The notes: generated by a model from the sequence alone, not told the origin. A stretch of DNA of 64,000 bases from Chitinophaga filiformis (GCF_900102545.1 NZ_FNBN01000010.1:124001-188000); one strand, 5' to 3'. Positions 1 to 10,206 are shown, numbered from the stretch's first letter. Translations and numbers: made by a program.

Positions 1-51
1 TACGTGCATGTAGCAACTGTTACCTCCTTGTTTTATTAATCGAAATCAGAT

Positions 52-816
52 ATGATAGCTAAATTCTATTTATTGTTATTTATTACCCTGGTCCTTCTTA
101 CAAGCTGTATCAACACTAAAAAGATCACTTATTTCAATGACCTCGAAAAGGCAACCGGCACTGAATCTGCTAACAGGTTGCAGGCGCTGAAGGTGCAGCC
201 CGGAGATATACTACAGATCACTATTACAACGATCGATAAAGATATTTCTCTCATATTAAATCCCGCAGCGGTCAAATCATCTCCTGTATCTGCCGATGGT
301 ATGGACCCCGGATATATTGTAGACAGTACAGGTTATATCACCCTTCCCATGATTGGTAAAGTTTACGTAGCGAATAAAACGACGACCGAAATAAATGATA
401 TCATCACACAGGAGTTAAACAAGACCATACGCAATCCTTATGTGTCGACCCGTATTGCCAATTTCAGGATCTCGGTACTGGGAGATGTGGCCCGGCCCGG
501 TTCCTACCGGATCTCCGGAGAAAGAGCCTCGGTACTGGATGCATTAAGTATGGCGGGCGATATGAATGTGACTGCTCTCCGGAACGACATTATGATCATT
601 CGTGAAGTGAACGGAGAAAAAACATATGCATCGCTGAACCTGAACAACGGCAATACGCTTGCTTCTCCTTACTACTATCTGCATAATAATGATGTAATAT
701 ATGTAAAGCCAGGTCCTAACAAACAGTTTAATACTTCGAAGATTGTACAGCTGCTACCTGCAGCTATCGGCATTCTGTCACTGATCACCACCATTGTTAT
801 TGTTTCCGTAAAATGA
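52..816 (+). CDS. Wza-like polysaccharide export outer-membrane lipoprotein
   Basis: Predicted outer-membrane export component of the capsule/exopolysaccharide machine. A hydrophobic N-terminus ends in a lipobox (LLTSC, Cys at about residue 19), so it should be a lipoprotein. It continues with the poly-export domain (VQPGDILQITI at about residues 48-58) and SLBB-type sequence around residues 130-190 (ISVLGDVARPGSYRI). A C-terminal hydrophobic segment (about 230-252) resembles the terminal helix of Bacteroidota Wza homologues. At 254 aa it is short compared with E. coli Wza but normal for this phylum. It overlaps the Wzc-like gene by ATGA, which fits translational coupling. The family call is firm; the exported glycan is unknown. 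Confidence 0.9.
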   Translation: MIAKFYLLLFITLVLLTSCINTKKITYFNDLEKATGTESANRLQALKVQPGDILQITITTIDKDISLILNPAAVKSSPVSADGMDPGYIVDSTGYITLPMIGKVYVANKTTTEINDIITQELNKTIRNPYVSTRIANFRISVLGDVARPGSYRISGERASVLDALSMAGDMNVTALRNDIMIIREVNGEKTYASLNLNNGNTLASPYYYLHNNDVIYVKPGPNKQFNTSKIVQLLPAAIGILSLITTIVIVSVK

Positions 817-3188
817 TACTGCAAATGAATCGTAATAAAGAACTGAATAATAAAAATGCTATCATAGATCTTGGCGATCTGTTTAAAAAATTGTTGTTCC
901 ACTGGCCCCTGTATCTTATTGTGCTGCTGATAGCAGCAGGTGGTGCATTTGCCTATCTCAAGTACGCACGGCCAAGATATATGTCGAGCGCCAAACTGTA
1001 CCTCAAGGACGAGAAAAAGAACGGCGAGGAAACAGATCTTTTGAAGTCTCTGTCCCTCTTCAACAGCGGTAAAAACATAGAGAATGAGATGGAAGTGCTT
1101 AAGTCGCCCATCCTTGTTGAAAAGGTGATCCGCGACAACCGTTTCAATGTACGTTACTATGTGAAAGGCACTTTCCGCAACGAGGAGATCTATGAACAAA
1201 GGCCACTTACACTGAACTTCCTGGGCGACAGCACACATTTAGGCAATTATACCTTTGATATCAGGGAAGACAATAAGCTGCTGCAGGTAAAGTGGGTGAA
1301 TAATCCGAATGAAGACGACCGCAATATATTCAACATACATTCCGGCGAGCCTTTTATGGTGAACAATACCCGGTTCAGTATTACCTTTGATCCAACAGTG
1401 CCTGATGCTGCCAGGAATACTTACCGCATACGGATCGACTCAGTAGAAGAGCTGGCTTATAAGAAAATAGAAGACATCGGTACTGCCCTGGTCAACAGGG
1501 ACGCCACGGTTGTGATGGTGAGCTATGAAGACAGGATAGCTTCCCGTACCGCCCACTTTCTGAATGCACTGCTGGACACCTATAATGAATACACCCTCGA
1601 CGACAAGAACCAGGTAGCGCTCAAAACGATCCGTTTCCTCAATGTACGTATTGACTCGCTCAAAGACGAACTGGGATTCCTCGAAAAACAGGAAGAACAG
1701 TTTAAGGTACAACGTGGTATTACAGACATTGAAGGCAGTTCAAAATTAGCACTGGAACAGGTAAAGGAGGCCGACCTGAAGCTGAACGACGCCAATATGC
1801 AGTTGTCTGTATTTGACCAGGTGGAATCATATATCAACGCCCCCGGTACAGACTATCCGTTTGCGCCGGTACTGGGCAATGTAGATCAGGCACTGACAGG
1901 CATGATCAATCGCTATGAGGAACTTTTGAAAGAGAAAAAAAGGCTTTCCCTCTCCCTGCAACCGAACAGTATCATCCTGCAGAATACGGATGCCCAGATC
2001 AATGATGCGAAGAATACGATCAGGAACTACATTTCCGGATACAAACGCAATGCTGGTGTAGCGCAGAGCCAGATGCAGACCAAGGTGAACCAGATACAGG
2101 CCAAGATCGCTAATATCCCGGCTTATGAGCGTGAGTACATCAATATCAAAAGACAACAAAGTGTAAAAGAAAACCTGTATCTCCACCTGTTGAAAAAGAA
2201 GGAGGAAGCGTCTATCTCTTACGCCAGTAATGTTACTGACAATAAAGTGCTGGCACCGGCATTTATACCTTCCAAACCGGAATCGCCTAAAAAGACACTG
2301 GTATATGTCAGCTTCCTCGCGGCCGCTCTTGTACTCTGTACGGCATATGTCTATGTCAAATATTTCCTGAACAATAAAGTACTCGATAAATCAGAAATAG
2401 AACAGGCCTTTGGCAGACCAGTCATGGCAGAGATCTACCAGGATGAGACGAGAGGAAAGGATATGTCGCTGCATAACAGATCGATATTACTGGAACAGAT
2501 CTTCAATCTGCGTACCAACCTGCGCTTCCTGCTGAGTGAACACAACAGCTCTGCTACTATCATGATCACCTCCAGCATATCCGGCGAGGGAAAGACCTTT
2601 ATGACGGCACACCTGGGCAATGCACTCACGGTTAACAATAAAAAAGTGGTGTTGCTGGAGCTGGATCTGCGCAAACCAAAATTATCCCGTTCCCTGGGAC
2701 TGGACAACCAGATCGGTGTAACCAGCTACATGGTGGAAAGCAAAACAATAGATGAAATCATCAAAAAAGTACCGGGTACAGAAGGCTTACACCTGATCTC
2801 TTCCGGTCCTATTCCACCCAATCCGGTTGAGCTGATTGAAAGTAACCGTATGAAGGCATTACTGGAAACATTAAAACAGCGCTTTGATTATATCATTATA
2901 GATACGGCTCCTATCGGTATAGTATCAGACTCGAAGAGTCTTGCGCCATATGTAGACTGCACCCTGTTCATGGTACGCTACAACTTCACGCTAAAGTCCA
3001 AAATGACTGCTGTAGCAGAAAACGTGCGGGAGAGTTTCTTCCGGAAAACGGGAGTTATTTTCAATGGTATTGAACAGGATTCCTTCTATCCTTACTATTA
3101 CTACGATCATTACTCTTATTCTGAGAATGGTAATAAAACCCGCGTATGGTCAACATTTGCTAAAAAAATGAAACAACGGATTGCATAA
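813..3188 (+). CDS. Wzc-like polysaccharide co-polymerase with BY-kinase domain
   Basis: Inner-membrane chain-length regulator and autophosphorylating tyrosine kinase that should pair with the upstream export lipoprotein. Two membrane segments (about residues 31-49 and 495-515) bracket a large periplasmic region with a Wzz/GNVR architecture and coiled-coil stretches. The cytoplasmic part has Walker A (SGEGKT, about 590), Walker A' (LLELDLRKP, about 612) and Walker B (YIIIDTAP, about 691). The C-terminus has a Tyr-rich cluster (YPYYYYDHYSYS, about 760-771), the usual autophosphorylation tail. The first ATG overlaps the previous stop; a second in-frame ATG four codons on is also possible. Fused kinase and membrane parts are as in proteobacterial Wzc. 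Confidence 0.93.
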   Translation: MILQMNRNKELNNKNAIIDLGDLFKKLLFHWPLYLIVLLIAAGGAFAYLKYARPRYMSSAKLYLKDEKKNGEETDLLKSLSLFNSGKNIENEMEVLKSPILVEKVIRDNRFNVRYYVKGTFRNEEIYEQRPLTLNFLGDSTHLGNYTFDIREDNKLLQVKWVNNPNEDDRNIFNIHSGEPFMVNNTRFSITFDPTVPDAARNTYRIRIDSVEELAYKKIEDIGTALVNRDATVVMVSYEDRIASRTAHFLNALLDTYNEYTLDDKNQVALKTIRFLNVRIDSLKDELGFLEKQEEQFKVQRGITDIEGSSKLALEQVKEADLKLNDANMQLSVFDQVESYINAPGTDYPFAPVLGNVDQALTGMINRYEELLKEKKRLSLSLQPNSIILQNTDAQINDAKNTIRNYISGYKRNAGVAQSQMQTKVNQIQAKIANIPAYEREYINIKRQQSVKENLYLHLLKKKEEASISYASNVTDNKVLAPAFIPSKPESPKKTLVYVSFLAAALVLCTAYVYVKYFLNNKVLDKSEIEQAFGRPVMAEIYQDETRGKDMSLHNRSILLEQIFNLRTNLRFLLSEHNSSATIMITSSISGEGKTFMTAHLGNALTVNNKKVVLLELDLRKPKLSRSLGLDNQIGVTSYMVESKTIDEIIKKVPGTEGLHLISSGPIPPNPVELIESNRMKALLETLKQRFDYIIIDTAPIGIVSDSKSLAPYVDCTLFMVRYNFTLKSKMTAVAENVRESFFRKTGVIFNGIEQDSFYPYYYYDHYSYSENGNKTRVWSTFAKKMKQRIA

Positions 3189-4527
3189 GATATTTAAAAA
3201 TAGCGGTTGGTTGCTGGTAGATAAACTTGCCAGGTTGTTCATAGGTCTCATCACTATCGCAATGATAGCGCGGCATATCGGACCGGAGGCTTTTGGCATA
3301 TGGAACTATGCCATTGCCTTAACAGCGATAGTAGGCAGTCTTGCTATACTGGGACTTGACAAGGTGGTCGTAAAAGAAGTCGTATCCCATCCCGAAAGAC
3401 AGGACAGGATCATTGCCTCTACACTGGCCATACGTTTTACAGCCGGCATTGTTGCGTTCCTTTTCTGCGCAGCTATTGTGTTTGCCACCAAACGGCACTC
3501 ACAGGTATACCTTTATTGTACGATCATCACAGCGTTGAATATTATCCTGCTAAGCTTTGATGTATTTGATTATTTCTACCAGGCGAAGAATGAAGTGCAA
3601 AAGGTCATCATTCCAAAGGTCAGTTTCTTTGTAGCCTTTTGCATCATCAAAACTCTATTCGTCTACTTTGATGGCTCCCTGCTTCATTTTGTATGGCTGT
3701 CATTTGCCGAACTGCTGCTCACCTATCTCACTATACTGATCTTCTACCTGAAAGAGGGACATCGTCTTTTTACGGTGATCAGTTTATCAGAGATAAAACA
3801 CCTCTTTCTGCATAGCTGGCCGCTGATGTTCACTGGCATACTGATCCTGCTTTATGTGAAAGCAGATCAGCTATTGCTCGATACATTGGGCACTTCTGTA
3901 CAGCTGGGGGAATATGCTGCAGCAGCAAGGATATCCGAGCTGTGGTATGCACTGCCTACAGTACTGGCTACGGCCCTTTTACCCGGATTAATATCCAAAA
4001 GGCATGAGAATACATCCTCTTATCTGCAGGCGATAGAAAGATGGTTGCGGCTGTCGTTCTGGGTAAGTCTCGCCATTGCAGTGGTAATGACCTTTTCATC
4101 TGCCAGGGTCACAGAGGTACTATACGGCGTGCAATTTCCCAGGTCAGGGATCATTCTTTCCATTCATATCTGGGCCAATATTCCGGTGTTCCTGAGTACA
4201 GCCTTAATGCAATACCAGCTGATAGAGGGTGCTTACAAAACGAATCTGTATGCCAGCTGCGCCGGACTTGTTGTGAACATTGCCATCAATATCCTGCTCA
4301 TTCCATCTATGGGAGGAGTAGGTGCCGCCATAGCCACCGTTGCATCTTATATGGTTGTTGTGTCTACACTGGTGGTAATGGATAAAACAGGACAATTGAT
4401 ATCACTCACACAAAAGATGTTGTCACCGGCGCTGGCACTGGCGGATACAAGATATATGATCGACGCACTGAAACTATTTGCAGACAATTTCCTAACCGTA
4501 ATACGTGAAAAGCATTTGACCAAATGA
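3181..4527 (+). CDS. Wzx-type oligosaccharide flippase
   Basis: Polytopic membrane protein of about 12-14 hydrophobic segments in the MATE/MOP polysaccharide flippase superfamily. It should flip undecaprenyl-PP-linked repeat units across the inner membrane. The N-terminus (KNSGWLLVDKLARLFIGL) is typical of the RfbX/Wzx family. It opens with a TTG codon inside the last codons of the co-polymerase gene (8-base overlap), and no better in-frame ATG is near, so coupling to the upstream gene is likely. Its stop overlaps the next start by ATGA. Confidence 0.88.
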   Translation: MHKIFKNSGWLLVDKLARLFIGLITIAMIARHIGPEAFGIWNYAIALTAIVGSLAILGLDKVVVKEVVSHPERQDRIIASTLAIRFTAGIVAFLFCAAIVFATKRHSQVYLYCTIITALNIILLSFDVFDYFYQAKNEVQKVIIPKVSFFVAFCIIKTLFVYFDGSLLHFVWLSFAELLLTYLTILIFYLKEGHRLFTVISLSEIKHLFLHSWPLMFTGILILLYVKADQLLLDTLGTSVQLGEYAAAARISELWYALPTVLATALLPGLISKRHENTSSYLQAIERWLRLSFWVSLAIAVVMTFSSARVTEVLYGVQFPRSGIILSIHIWANIPVFLSTALMQYQLIEGAYKTNLYASCAGLVVNIAINILLIPSMGGVGAAIATVASYMVVVSTLVVMDKTGQLISLTQKMLSPALALADTRYMIDALKLFADNFLTVIREKHLTK

Positions 4528-5219
4528 CGAGTGTTAAAAAAATAATTGCCACACTAGCCTCAAGAGTTGCCCCACAGATCCGGTATCTCGCGCCTGCTTA
4601 TAGTTCAGAGGGAGAAGATCTTATACTGAAGAGGATATTTGATAACAAGACTAATGGTGTATATGTGGATGTTGGAGCACATCATCCGTTCCGCGTATCG
4701 AATACCTACCTGTTCCATAAGATGAAATGGACAGGTATTAACATCGATCCCATGCCCGGTTCCAAAGCTTTGTTTGACAGGTACCGGCCACAGGATGTCA
4801 ACCTGGAAATGGGCGTATCTGCCACCAGGCAGCACCTGACCTATCATATTTTCAATGAACCAGCTTTAAATACTTTCTCTGCTCATAAAGTGGAAGAGTA
4901 TACACAGGATCCAAAATATCGTGTGATAAAAGAAAAGAAGATTGAGACATGGCCATTGGCAGACATCCTGGATCATTATCTGCCTGCCGGCAGGTCTATC
5001 GACTTTCTGACTATTGACGCTGAAGGACTGGACATGGACGTGCTGCGGTCCAACAACTGGGAAAAGTACAGACCCGCTTATATACTGGTGGAGTCTGATC
5101 CTTTCCTGCTTTCTGACATGCAGCACTGTGAACTGGGACAATTCATGCAACAGGCAGGATATGCCATTTTCGCAAAGACCTATTATACCTATTTCTTTAA
5201 AAACATGAATCATGAGTAA
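4524..5219 (+). CDS. FkbM family SAM-dependent methyltransferase
   Basis: Predicted sugar O-methyltransferase of the FkbM family (Methyltransf_21). The SAM-binding motif YVDVGAHHPFRVSNT lies at about residues 47-61, followed by an acidic loop (GINIDPMPG) and the later motif FLTIDAEGLDMDVL (about 164-177). It sits in the exopolysaccharide operon between the flippase and another methyltransferase, overlapping both neighbours, so its substrate is probably a repeat-unit sugar. The exact substrate cannot be told from sequence. Confidence 0.85.
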   Translation: MTSVKKIIATLASRVAPQIRYLAPAYSSEGEDLILKRIFDNKTNGVYVDVGAHHPFRVSNTYLFHKMKWTGINIDPMPGSKALFDRYRPQDVNLEMGVSATRQHLTYHIFNEPALNTFSAHKVEEYTQDPKYRVIKEKKIETWPLADILDHYLPAGRSIDFLTIDAEGLDMDVLRSNNWEKYRPAYILVESDPFLLSDMQHCELGQFMQQAGYAIFAKTYYTYFFKNMNHE

Positions 5220-5853
5220 GTTGTATGTCCAATACGGTTGCGGTCCTTTTTCAGCACCTAAGGGCTGGAAGAATTTTGATGCATCCCCCACCCTGCGCCT
5301 TCAGCAATTGCCACTGATAGGGAGTTTGTTAAAAAACAGGATGCACGTCACTTTCCCGGAAGATGTACTGCTGGGAGACATCCTGAAAGAACTGCCCGGC
5401 ATTGCCCCCAATTCCTGCGACGGCGTATACTGTTCTCATGTACTTGAGCACCTCGCATATGATGACTGCCTGCTGGCCATCCGTAATACCTGGCAGATGC
5501 TAAAACCCGGCGGCTATTTCCGTTGTGTGGTACCTGACCTGGAAAGTGCAGCAAGGGAATATGTACAGGACCTTATTAACAACCACCAGGAGGCCAATAC
5601 TAAGTTCCTGGAGAAAACTATGCTGGGAAAGAAACAAAGATTACGCGGATTAAAGGGATTGCTGCAAACCACCCTGGGTAACCGGGAACATCTATATATG
5701 TGGGATACGCCGTCCCTCTCCAATATATTACAACAGGCAGGTTTTAGTCATGTGCGGACCTGTCGCTTTAATGATTGTCCGGATGAAATGTTCAGGCTTG
5801 TAGAAGAGGCATCGAGATTTGAAAATGCTGTTGCACTGGAAGCTATAAAATAA
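5212..5853 (+). CDS. Class I SAM-dependent methyltransferase (Methyltransf_11-like)
   Basis: Small Rossmann-fold methyltransferase. The N-terminus has a divergent glycine motif (YVQYGCGPFSAPKGWKNFD) where SAM binds. The central motif DGVYCSHVLEHLAYDD and then MLKPGGYFRCVVPDLE are the classic post-motif I-III segments. It overlaps the preceding FkbM gene by 8 bases and lies 6 bases before a glycosyltransferase gene. It probably modifies a sugar or lipid-linked intermediate of the exopolysaccharide; substrate unknown. Confidence 0.85.
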   Translation: MSKLYVQYGCGPFSAPKGWKNFDASPTLRLQQLPLIGSLLKNRMHVTFPEDVLLGDILKELPGIAPNSCDGVYCSHVLEHLAYDDCLLAIRNTWQMLKPGGYFRCVVPDLESAAREYVQDLINNHQEANTKFLEKTMLGKKQRLRGLKGLLQTTLGNREHLYMWDTPSLSNILQQAGFSHVRTCRFNDCPDEMFRLVEEASRFENAVALEAIK

Positions 5854-5859
5854 CGGAAC

Positions 5860-6762
5860 GTGAATACACCGATTTTATTACTGGTATTTAACCGTCCGCA
5901 ACAGGCGATACGGATACTGGAAAGCATCAGGCAGCAACAGCCTGCACGGTTATTTATTGCAGCAGACGGACCCCGTTACGACAAACCAGGCGAAGCTACG
6001 CTGTGCAGGGAAACCAGGGATGCCATACTGCAAAGGCTGGACTGGACCTGTGAAGTGCATACATTGTTCAGAGATCAGAACCTTGGTTGCGCCTTTGCCG
6101 TGAGCAGCGCTATAGACTGGTTCTTTTCGCAGGTAGAGGAAGGTATTATACTGGAAGACGATTGCCTGCCCGATCCGTCTTTCTACAGTTTCTGTGAAAT
6201 ACTGCTGGACCGTTACCGCGATAATACGCAGGTGATGCATATCGGTGGCACGAATTATCAGGCCGGTATTACCAGGGGAGATGCTTCTTATTATTTCTCA
6301 CGTTATGCACATATCTGGGGATGGGCTACCTGGAAAAGAGCATGGAAATACTATGACTTCACATTGCTCAGGTATAGAAATGTCCCGTCGGATGACCTTC
6401 CTGCGCCATTCAAATGGGACCTGGAATCTTTCTATGAGCAAAAAATGGACACCTGGGATACGCAATGGTTCCTGACGGTACTTTTCAATAAAGGGCTTGC
6501 CATCACGCCGAACACAAACCTGATCAGGAATATCGGTTATGGGAAAGAGGCTACACACACCAGGAACGAACCAGTGTGGTTTAAAAAGATGGTGTACGGT
6601 ACCATCAATCATATCCTACATCCGGCCGAAACTATTGCTGACCAGGAAGCGGACGCATATACGTTAAATACAGTATTTAAATGTAATCCCTTCTTCTACA
6701 TGGTAAAAAAGCTCGTCAAAAATAACACGCTCCTGCATAACCTCTATAAACGCATATCATAA
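5860..6762 (+). CDS. GT-A fold glycosyltransferase (nucleotide-diphospho-sugar transferase)
   Basis: The protein begins PILLLVFNRPQQAIRILESI, a strand-helix opening common to GT-A transferases annotated as nucleotide-diphospho-sugar transferases. Around residues 88-98 is GIILEDDCLPD, whose acidic cluster should bind the metal and sugar nucleotide. A Trp-rich acceptor region follows (HIWGWATWKRAWKYYD). It starts with GTG 6 bases after the previous gene. It should add one sugar to the repeat unit of this operon; donor and linkage are not predictable. Confidence 0.82.
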   Translation: MNTPILLLVFNRPQQAIRILESIRQQQPARLFIAADGPRYDKPGEATLCRETRDAILQRLDWTCEVHTLFRDQNLGCAFAVSSAIDWFFSQVEEGIILEDDCLPDPSFYSFCEILLDRYRDNTQVMHIGGTNYQAGITRGDASYYFSRYAHIWGWATWKRAWKYYDFTLLRYRNVPSDDLPAPFKWDLESFYEQKMDTWDTQWFLTVLFNKGLAITPNTNLIRNIGYGKEATHTRNEPVWFKKMVYGTINHILHPAETIADQEADAYTLNTVFKCNPFFYMVKKLVKNNTLLHNLYKRIS

Positions 6763-6767
6763 ATACT

Positions 6768-8207
6768 ATGGCAGATACAATCTACGATATACTTGTAAGC
6801 AGCAATGTGTATGTGGAGGTTTTCAAAGAAACCATGCCACTGTTGATTGCCGGCACACTGTTGCATCTGCACTACAACAACCGTATTACAGCGCTGGAAG
6901 CTATACTGTATGCATTTGCCACTGAGGCATACACAATGCTTAAAGTTGGTCCTACCTTTACCGCAACCTTCTTTGTGAGCGTTGCCTTTTTGATTGAGCA
7001 GATACACCTGTTTATAAAAGGGGAGATCTATGTACGCCGGAAATTCCTGTTACTGTTGATTCTGCCCGCCCTGTCGAGTATTGTCATATTCCTGATTGTC
7101 CAGTTTTACAAGGATCCGTTCTACTATCCACCAGGGAAGCAGGCAGCCTTCTATTTGCGCCCTGTCTATTTCTATATAAAAACATACCTGCCCCTGTTTG
7201 CAATCGGGGCCAAGATATTGCAGGACAGGGCGCAGATATCCTTTGATTTCTTCGCAGACGTGATGAAAAGGATCGCAAAATTCTCTTTCGTGATAGCCTT
7301 GTTGCAGATATTCTGCCAGATCGTTTTGCATAATGAAACACTTGGAGAGATACTGGGACTGCAACGCAGGTATATGTTAGAAGCATCCACATTCATCTTC
7401 AGTATCCGTGTACAGGCATTGTTTGGAGAGCCCAAAGTGTTCAGTGCATTTCTCTCTTTATGTATCCCACTGTTCATGAGAGACAAAGAGTACCGGATGG
7501 CAGCACTCGCTTTACTGATGGGAATACTGACAGTGTCGCAGACCTTCTGGATCAATATGCTGTCGGCTACGCTGGTTTTCATGGCGGTATCCCGGATATC
7601 TTCCACCAGGCTCAAAATAGCCGGCACACTGGGGATCATTATCGGGCTGTTCCTGGTCATCTCTGGGTCGAAGGACTACTTTATCAAGCTATATGCTAAA
7701 AACCAGAACAGTACCATGTATCAGCTGGTATTTAAAAGATCTGTGTACCGCTACGATAATACCATCTGGCAGAAAAACAATGTGATACTGGGGATGCCGC
7801 TTCAGCGGGATATGGAGCTTCCGGTAGTGGACTTCTTCAGAGACCAGCCATACCTGCTTTTGTCAGGCTATGGTGCAGGCAACAGCACTTTTATTCCGGC
7901 ACAATACTTCTTCGGACAGATGAACTATGAGAACAGGCTGAATGGGATAGGCGGCCATAACCTCAATATGAGATGGTTCTATATCATGGCGGAATTCGGC
8001 ATCTTCTCCCTGATCATCTTCTTTATGATACTGACACAGACCAGGCCGGATATTCCCATTTTTCAGAGCAGCTATCTTGCCTTTATATGGGTGTGTTTCT
8101 TCTTCAGCCAGATAGATCTCTTCCTGATCATTACAGCGCTGCTATGCACTTATGATCCGGATGCATCTCCTGCATTGACAGTATATAAACCTGAGCATTC
8201 TTATTAA
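6768..8207 (+). CDS. Putative polysaccharide polymerase (Wzy-like membrane protein)
   Basis: Polytopic inner-membrane protein with roughly 10-12 hydrophobic segments and one large polar loop near residues 300-390. The late motif GIGGHNLNMRWFYIMAEFG resembles the conserved periplasmic segment of O-antigen polymerases (HN followed by a membrane segment with E-x-G). Wzy proteins share little sequence, so the assignment rests on topology, that motif, and the locus otherwise lacking a polymerase between flippase and initiating transferase. It could instead be another O-antigen ligase-like protein. Confidence 0.68.
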   Translation: MADTIYDILVSSNVYVEVFKETMPLLIAGTLLHLHYNNRITALEAILYAFATEAYTMLKVGPTFTATFFVSVAFLIEQIHLFIKGEIYVRRKFLLLLILPALSSIVIFLIVQFYKDPFYYPPGKQAAFYLRPVYFYIKTYLPLFAIGAKILQDRAQISFDFFADVMKRIAKFSFVIALLQIFCQIVLHNETLGEILGLQRRYMLEASTFIFSIRVQALFGEPKVFSAFLSLCIPLFMRDKEYRMAALALLMGILTVSQTFWINMLSATLVFMAVSRISSTRLKIAGTLGIIIGLFLVISGSKDYFIKLYAKNQNSTMYQLVFKRSVYRYDNTIWQKNNVILGMPLQRDMELPVVDFFRDQPYLLLSGYGAGNSTFIPAQYFFGQMNYENRLNGIGGHNLNMRWFYIMAEFGIFSLIIFFMILTQTRPDIPIFQSSYLAFIWVCFFFSQIDLFLIITALLCTYDPDASPALTVYKPEHSY

Positions 8208-8211
8208 GCTT

Positions 8212-9315
8212 ATGCAGATATTTCTCGACAATATCGTTTTCACTATACAAAAAGCCGGTGGCGTATCCGTCTACTGGTATGAGCTGCTACAGGGCATGTG
8301 CAATGCTGGTCTGGCGGTCAATTTCCTGAACGCCGGGCTGAATCCTTCTAATATATTTGAACAACAACTGGATTACCAGCGTCATCCCTGTATCCGCGAA
8401 AGCTGGATTCCTCCAAAATATCTGCGCTATCTGCCCCTTCGGTATACCTTACCTCGCAATGCGATCTTTCACGGTGGTTACCTGCGTGTATCACCGCAAA
8501 AGGATATTGTGAATATTATGACCGTACATGACTTTGCGCATGAACGCAGGATAGCCACTCCTTTTCCCCGTGGGTTGGCAAACACAAGGCAAAAGGCCTA
8601 TGGTATAAAACGGGCCGATGGCATTATCTGTATTTCTGACAGCACCAGGAAAGAACTCCTGCATTTCTACCCTGATACTGATCCAGCGAAGCTGAAAGTA
8701 GTGCATCATGGTATTGCAGATACCTTTTTCCCGCTGGATAAAAAAGATCCTTCTGTTCATGTATTACCTGCCTCCGCAACGTCGCCTTATATACTGTATG
8801 TAGGCGGCCGGAACAACTACAAGAATTTCAACATTGCATTAGATGTCATTGCGCAACTACCAGCACAGTATAAACTGGTTGTAGCTGGTGGTGGTACCTG
8901 GACAAAGCAGGAACAATTACTAGCCGAAGAAAAGATCCGCGGCCGTTATGTTGTCATGGAGCATGTGCGTCCCTCTGAACTGAACACACTATACAATTAT
9001 GCCTGGTGCCTCCTCTACCCTTCCTGCTACGAAGGATTTGGATTTCCACCGGGAGAGGCCATGAAGGCCGGCTGCCCGGTTGTGGCCAGCAATTGTACCT
9101 CTATCCCTGAGGTAACAGGCAATGCAGGTTTACTTACCACTGAAATAACTGCAGCTGCATTCGCAGAAAAAATATTACTGCTGGAAGATCAGGCATTCCG
9201 GCAGCAGGTCATACAGGCTGGTATTGCACAGGCAAGGCTGTTTACCTGGCAGAAGAGCGTAAGAGAGACAATACGTTTTTATAAAGATTGCTGGAACAAT
9301 AAATTTTCGTTATGA
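8212..9315 (+). CDS. GT4-family glycosyltransferase (GT-B fold)
   Basis: Retaining glycosyltransferase of family GT4. The N-terminal acceptor domain starts MQIFLDNIVFTIQKAGGVSVYW, with the glycine turn typical of the fold (quoted pieces: AGGVSVYW). The C-terminal donor domain has YILYVGGRNNYKNF at about residue 190 and the signature YEGFGFPPGEAMKAGCPV at about 275-292, containing the E-x7-E pair that holds the nucleotide sugar. It begins 4 bases after the polymerase gene and overlaps the next methyltransferase by ATGA. It adds a repeat-unit sugar; specificity unknown. Confidence 0.9.
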   Translation: MQIFLDNIVFTIQKAGGVSVYWYELLQGMCNAGLAVNFLNAGLNPSNIFEQQLDYQRHPCIRESWIPPKYLRYLPLRYTLPRNAIFHGGYLRVSPQKDIVNIMTVHDFAHERRIATPFPRGLANTRQKAYGIKRADGIICISDSTRKELLHFYPDTDPAKLKVVHHGIADTFFPLDKKDPSVHVLPASATSPYILYVGGRNNYKNFNIALDVIAQLPAQYKLVVAGGGTWTKQEQLLAEEKIRGRYVVMEHVRPSELNTLYNYAWCLLYPSCYEGFGFPPGEAMKAGCPVVASNCTSIPEVTGNAGLLTTEITAAAFAEKILLLEDQAFRQQVIQAGIAQARLFTWQKSVRETIRFYKDCWNNKFSL

Positions 9316-10049
9316 ACCTTATCTTCAAGTTAGCAGAAGCTGCTAAAGTTTTCTTACAATCCGGCAGAGGATTAACGTCATTACTGAAAAAAGGCGTATC
9401 CATTGCTTCCACACAACTGTTGCACAACTGTAAACGCTACATTCCTGAAGTAAACACTATCCTGGATGTAGGCGCCAACAGAGGACAGTTTGCATTATCG
9501 GCCCAGTATTTTTATCCCAATGCAGGCATTCACTCCTTTGAGCCAATACCGGCTGTATACTCTGCGCTGAAGCAGAATACCCGGCATATGCCCGGCATAC
9601 ACACTTATAATTTTGCTTTGGGTAGCAGCAACGGTACACTGGACTTTTACGCCAATCACTATTCACACGCCAGTTCAGCATTGCATGTATCCTCATTGCA
9701 GCAACAGCTCCTCCCCCAGACAGCAGAAGCAGACCAGATCAGCGTGCCTGTAAAATGCATGGACGACCTGCTGCCTGGTCTTCCTGTCAAACATCCGGTA
9801 TTACTGAAACTGGACGTACAGGGTTTTGAAAAGGAGGTGCTCAAGGGAGCAGTACACTGCCTCGGACAAATAGACTATCTGCTGTTTGAAACTTCGTTTG
9901 TACAGATGTACGATGGAGAACCGTTGTTTGATGAAATGCACAATTACGTTAAAGAACTGGGCTTTGAATTTATAGCGCCAGTAGGATTTTTACAGACAGA
10001 CGAATTACAGATCCTGCAGATGGATCTCCTGTATAAGAGAAAGCAATAG
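9312..10049 (+). CDS. FkbM family SAM-dependent methyltransferase (second copy)
   Basis: Second FkbM-type methyltransferase of the locus. The SAM site is ILDVGANRGQFALSAQYF at about residues 50-67, with SFEPIPAVY as the acidic second strand and VLLKLDVQGFEKEVLKGA at about 161-178 as the conserved catalytic-core motif. It matches the family better than the copy at 4524 and is only distantly similar to it, so the two likely methylate different positions. It is the last gene of the tightly packed part of the operon; 157 bases follow before the next CDS. Confidence 0.9.
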   Translation: MNLIFKLAEAAKVFLQSGRGLTSLLKKGVSIASTQLLHNCKRYIPEVNTILDVGANRGQFALSAQYFYPNAGIHSFEPIPAVYSALKQNTRHMPGIHTYNFALGSSNGTLDFYANHYSHASSALHVSSLQQQLLPQTAEADQISVPVKCMDDLLPGLPVKHPVLLKLDVQGFEKEVLKGAVHCLGQIDYLLFETSFVQMYDGEPLFDEMHNYVKELGFEFIAPVGFLQTDELQILQMDLLYKRKQ

Positions 10050-10206
10050 CAACACCAACATAAGCAATAACACTATTAACATCATTCACCACAACAAAGC
10101 TATTTGCATTGTATTACCAATATCCCAAAAGCTCATCATCAGATGCAGGCGTCCATATCACTATATCCCGACGATTTATCCTTAACGCTTATAAACCGAC
10201 ATCCAT

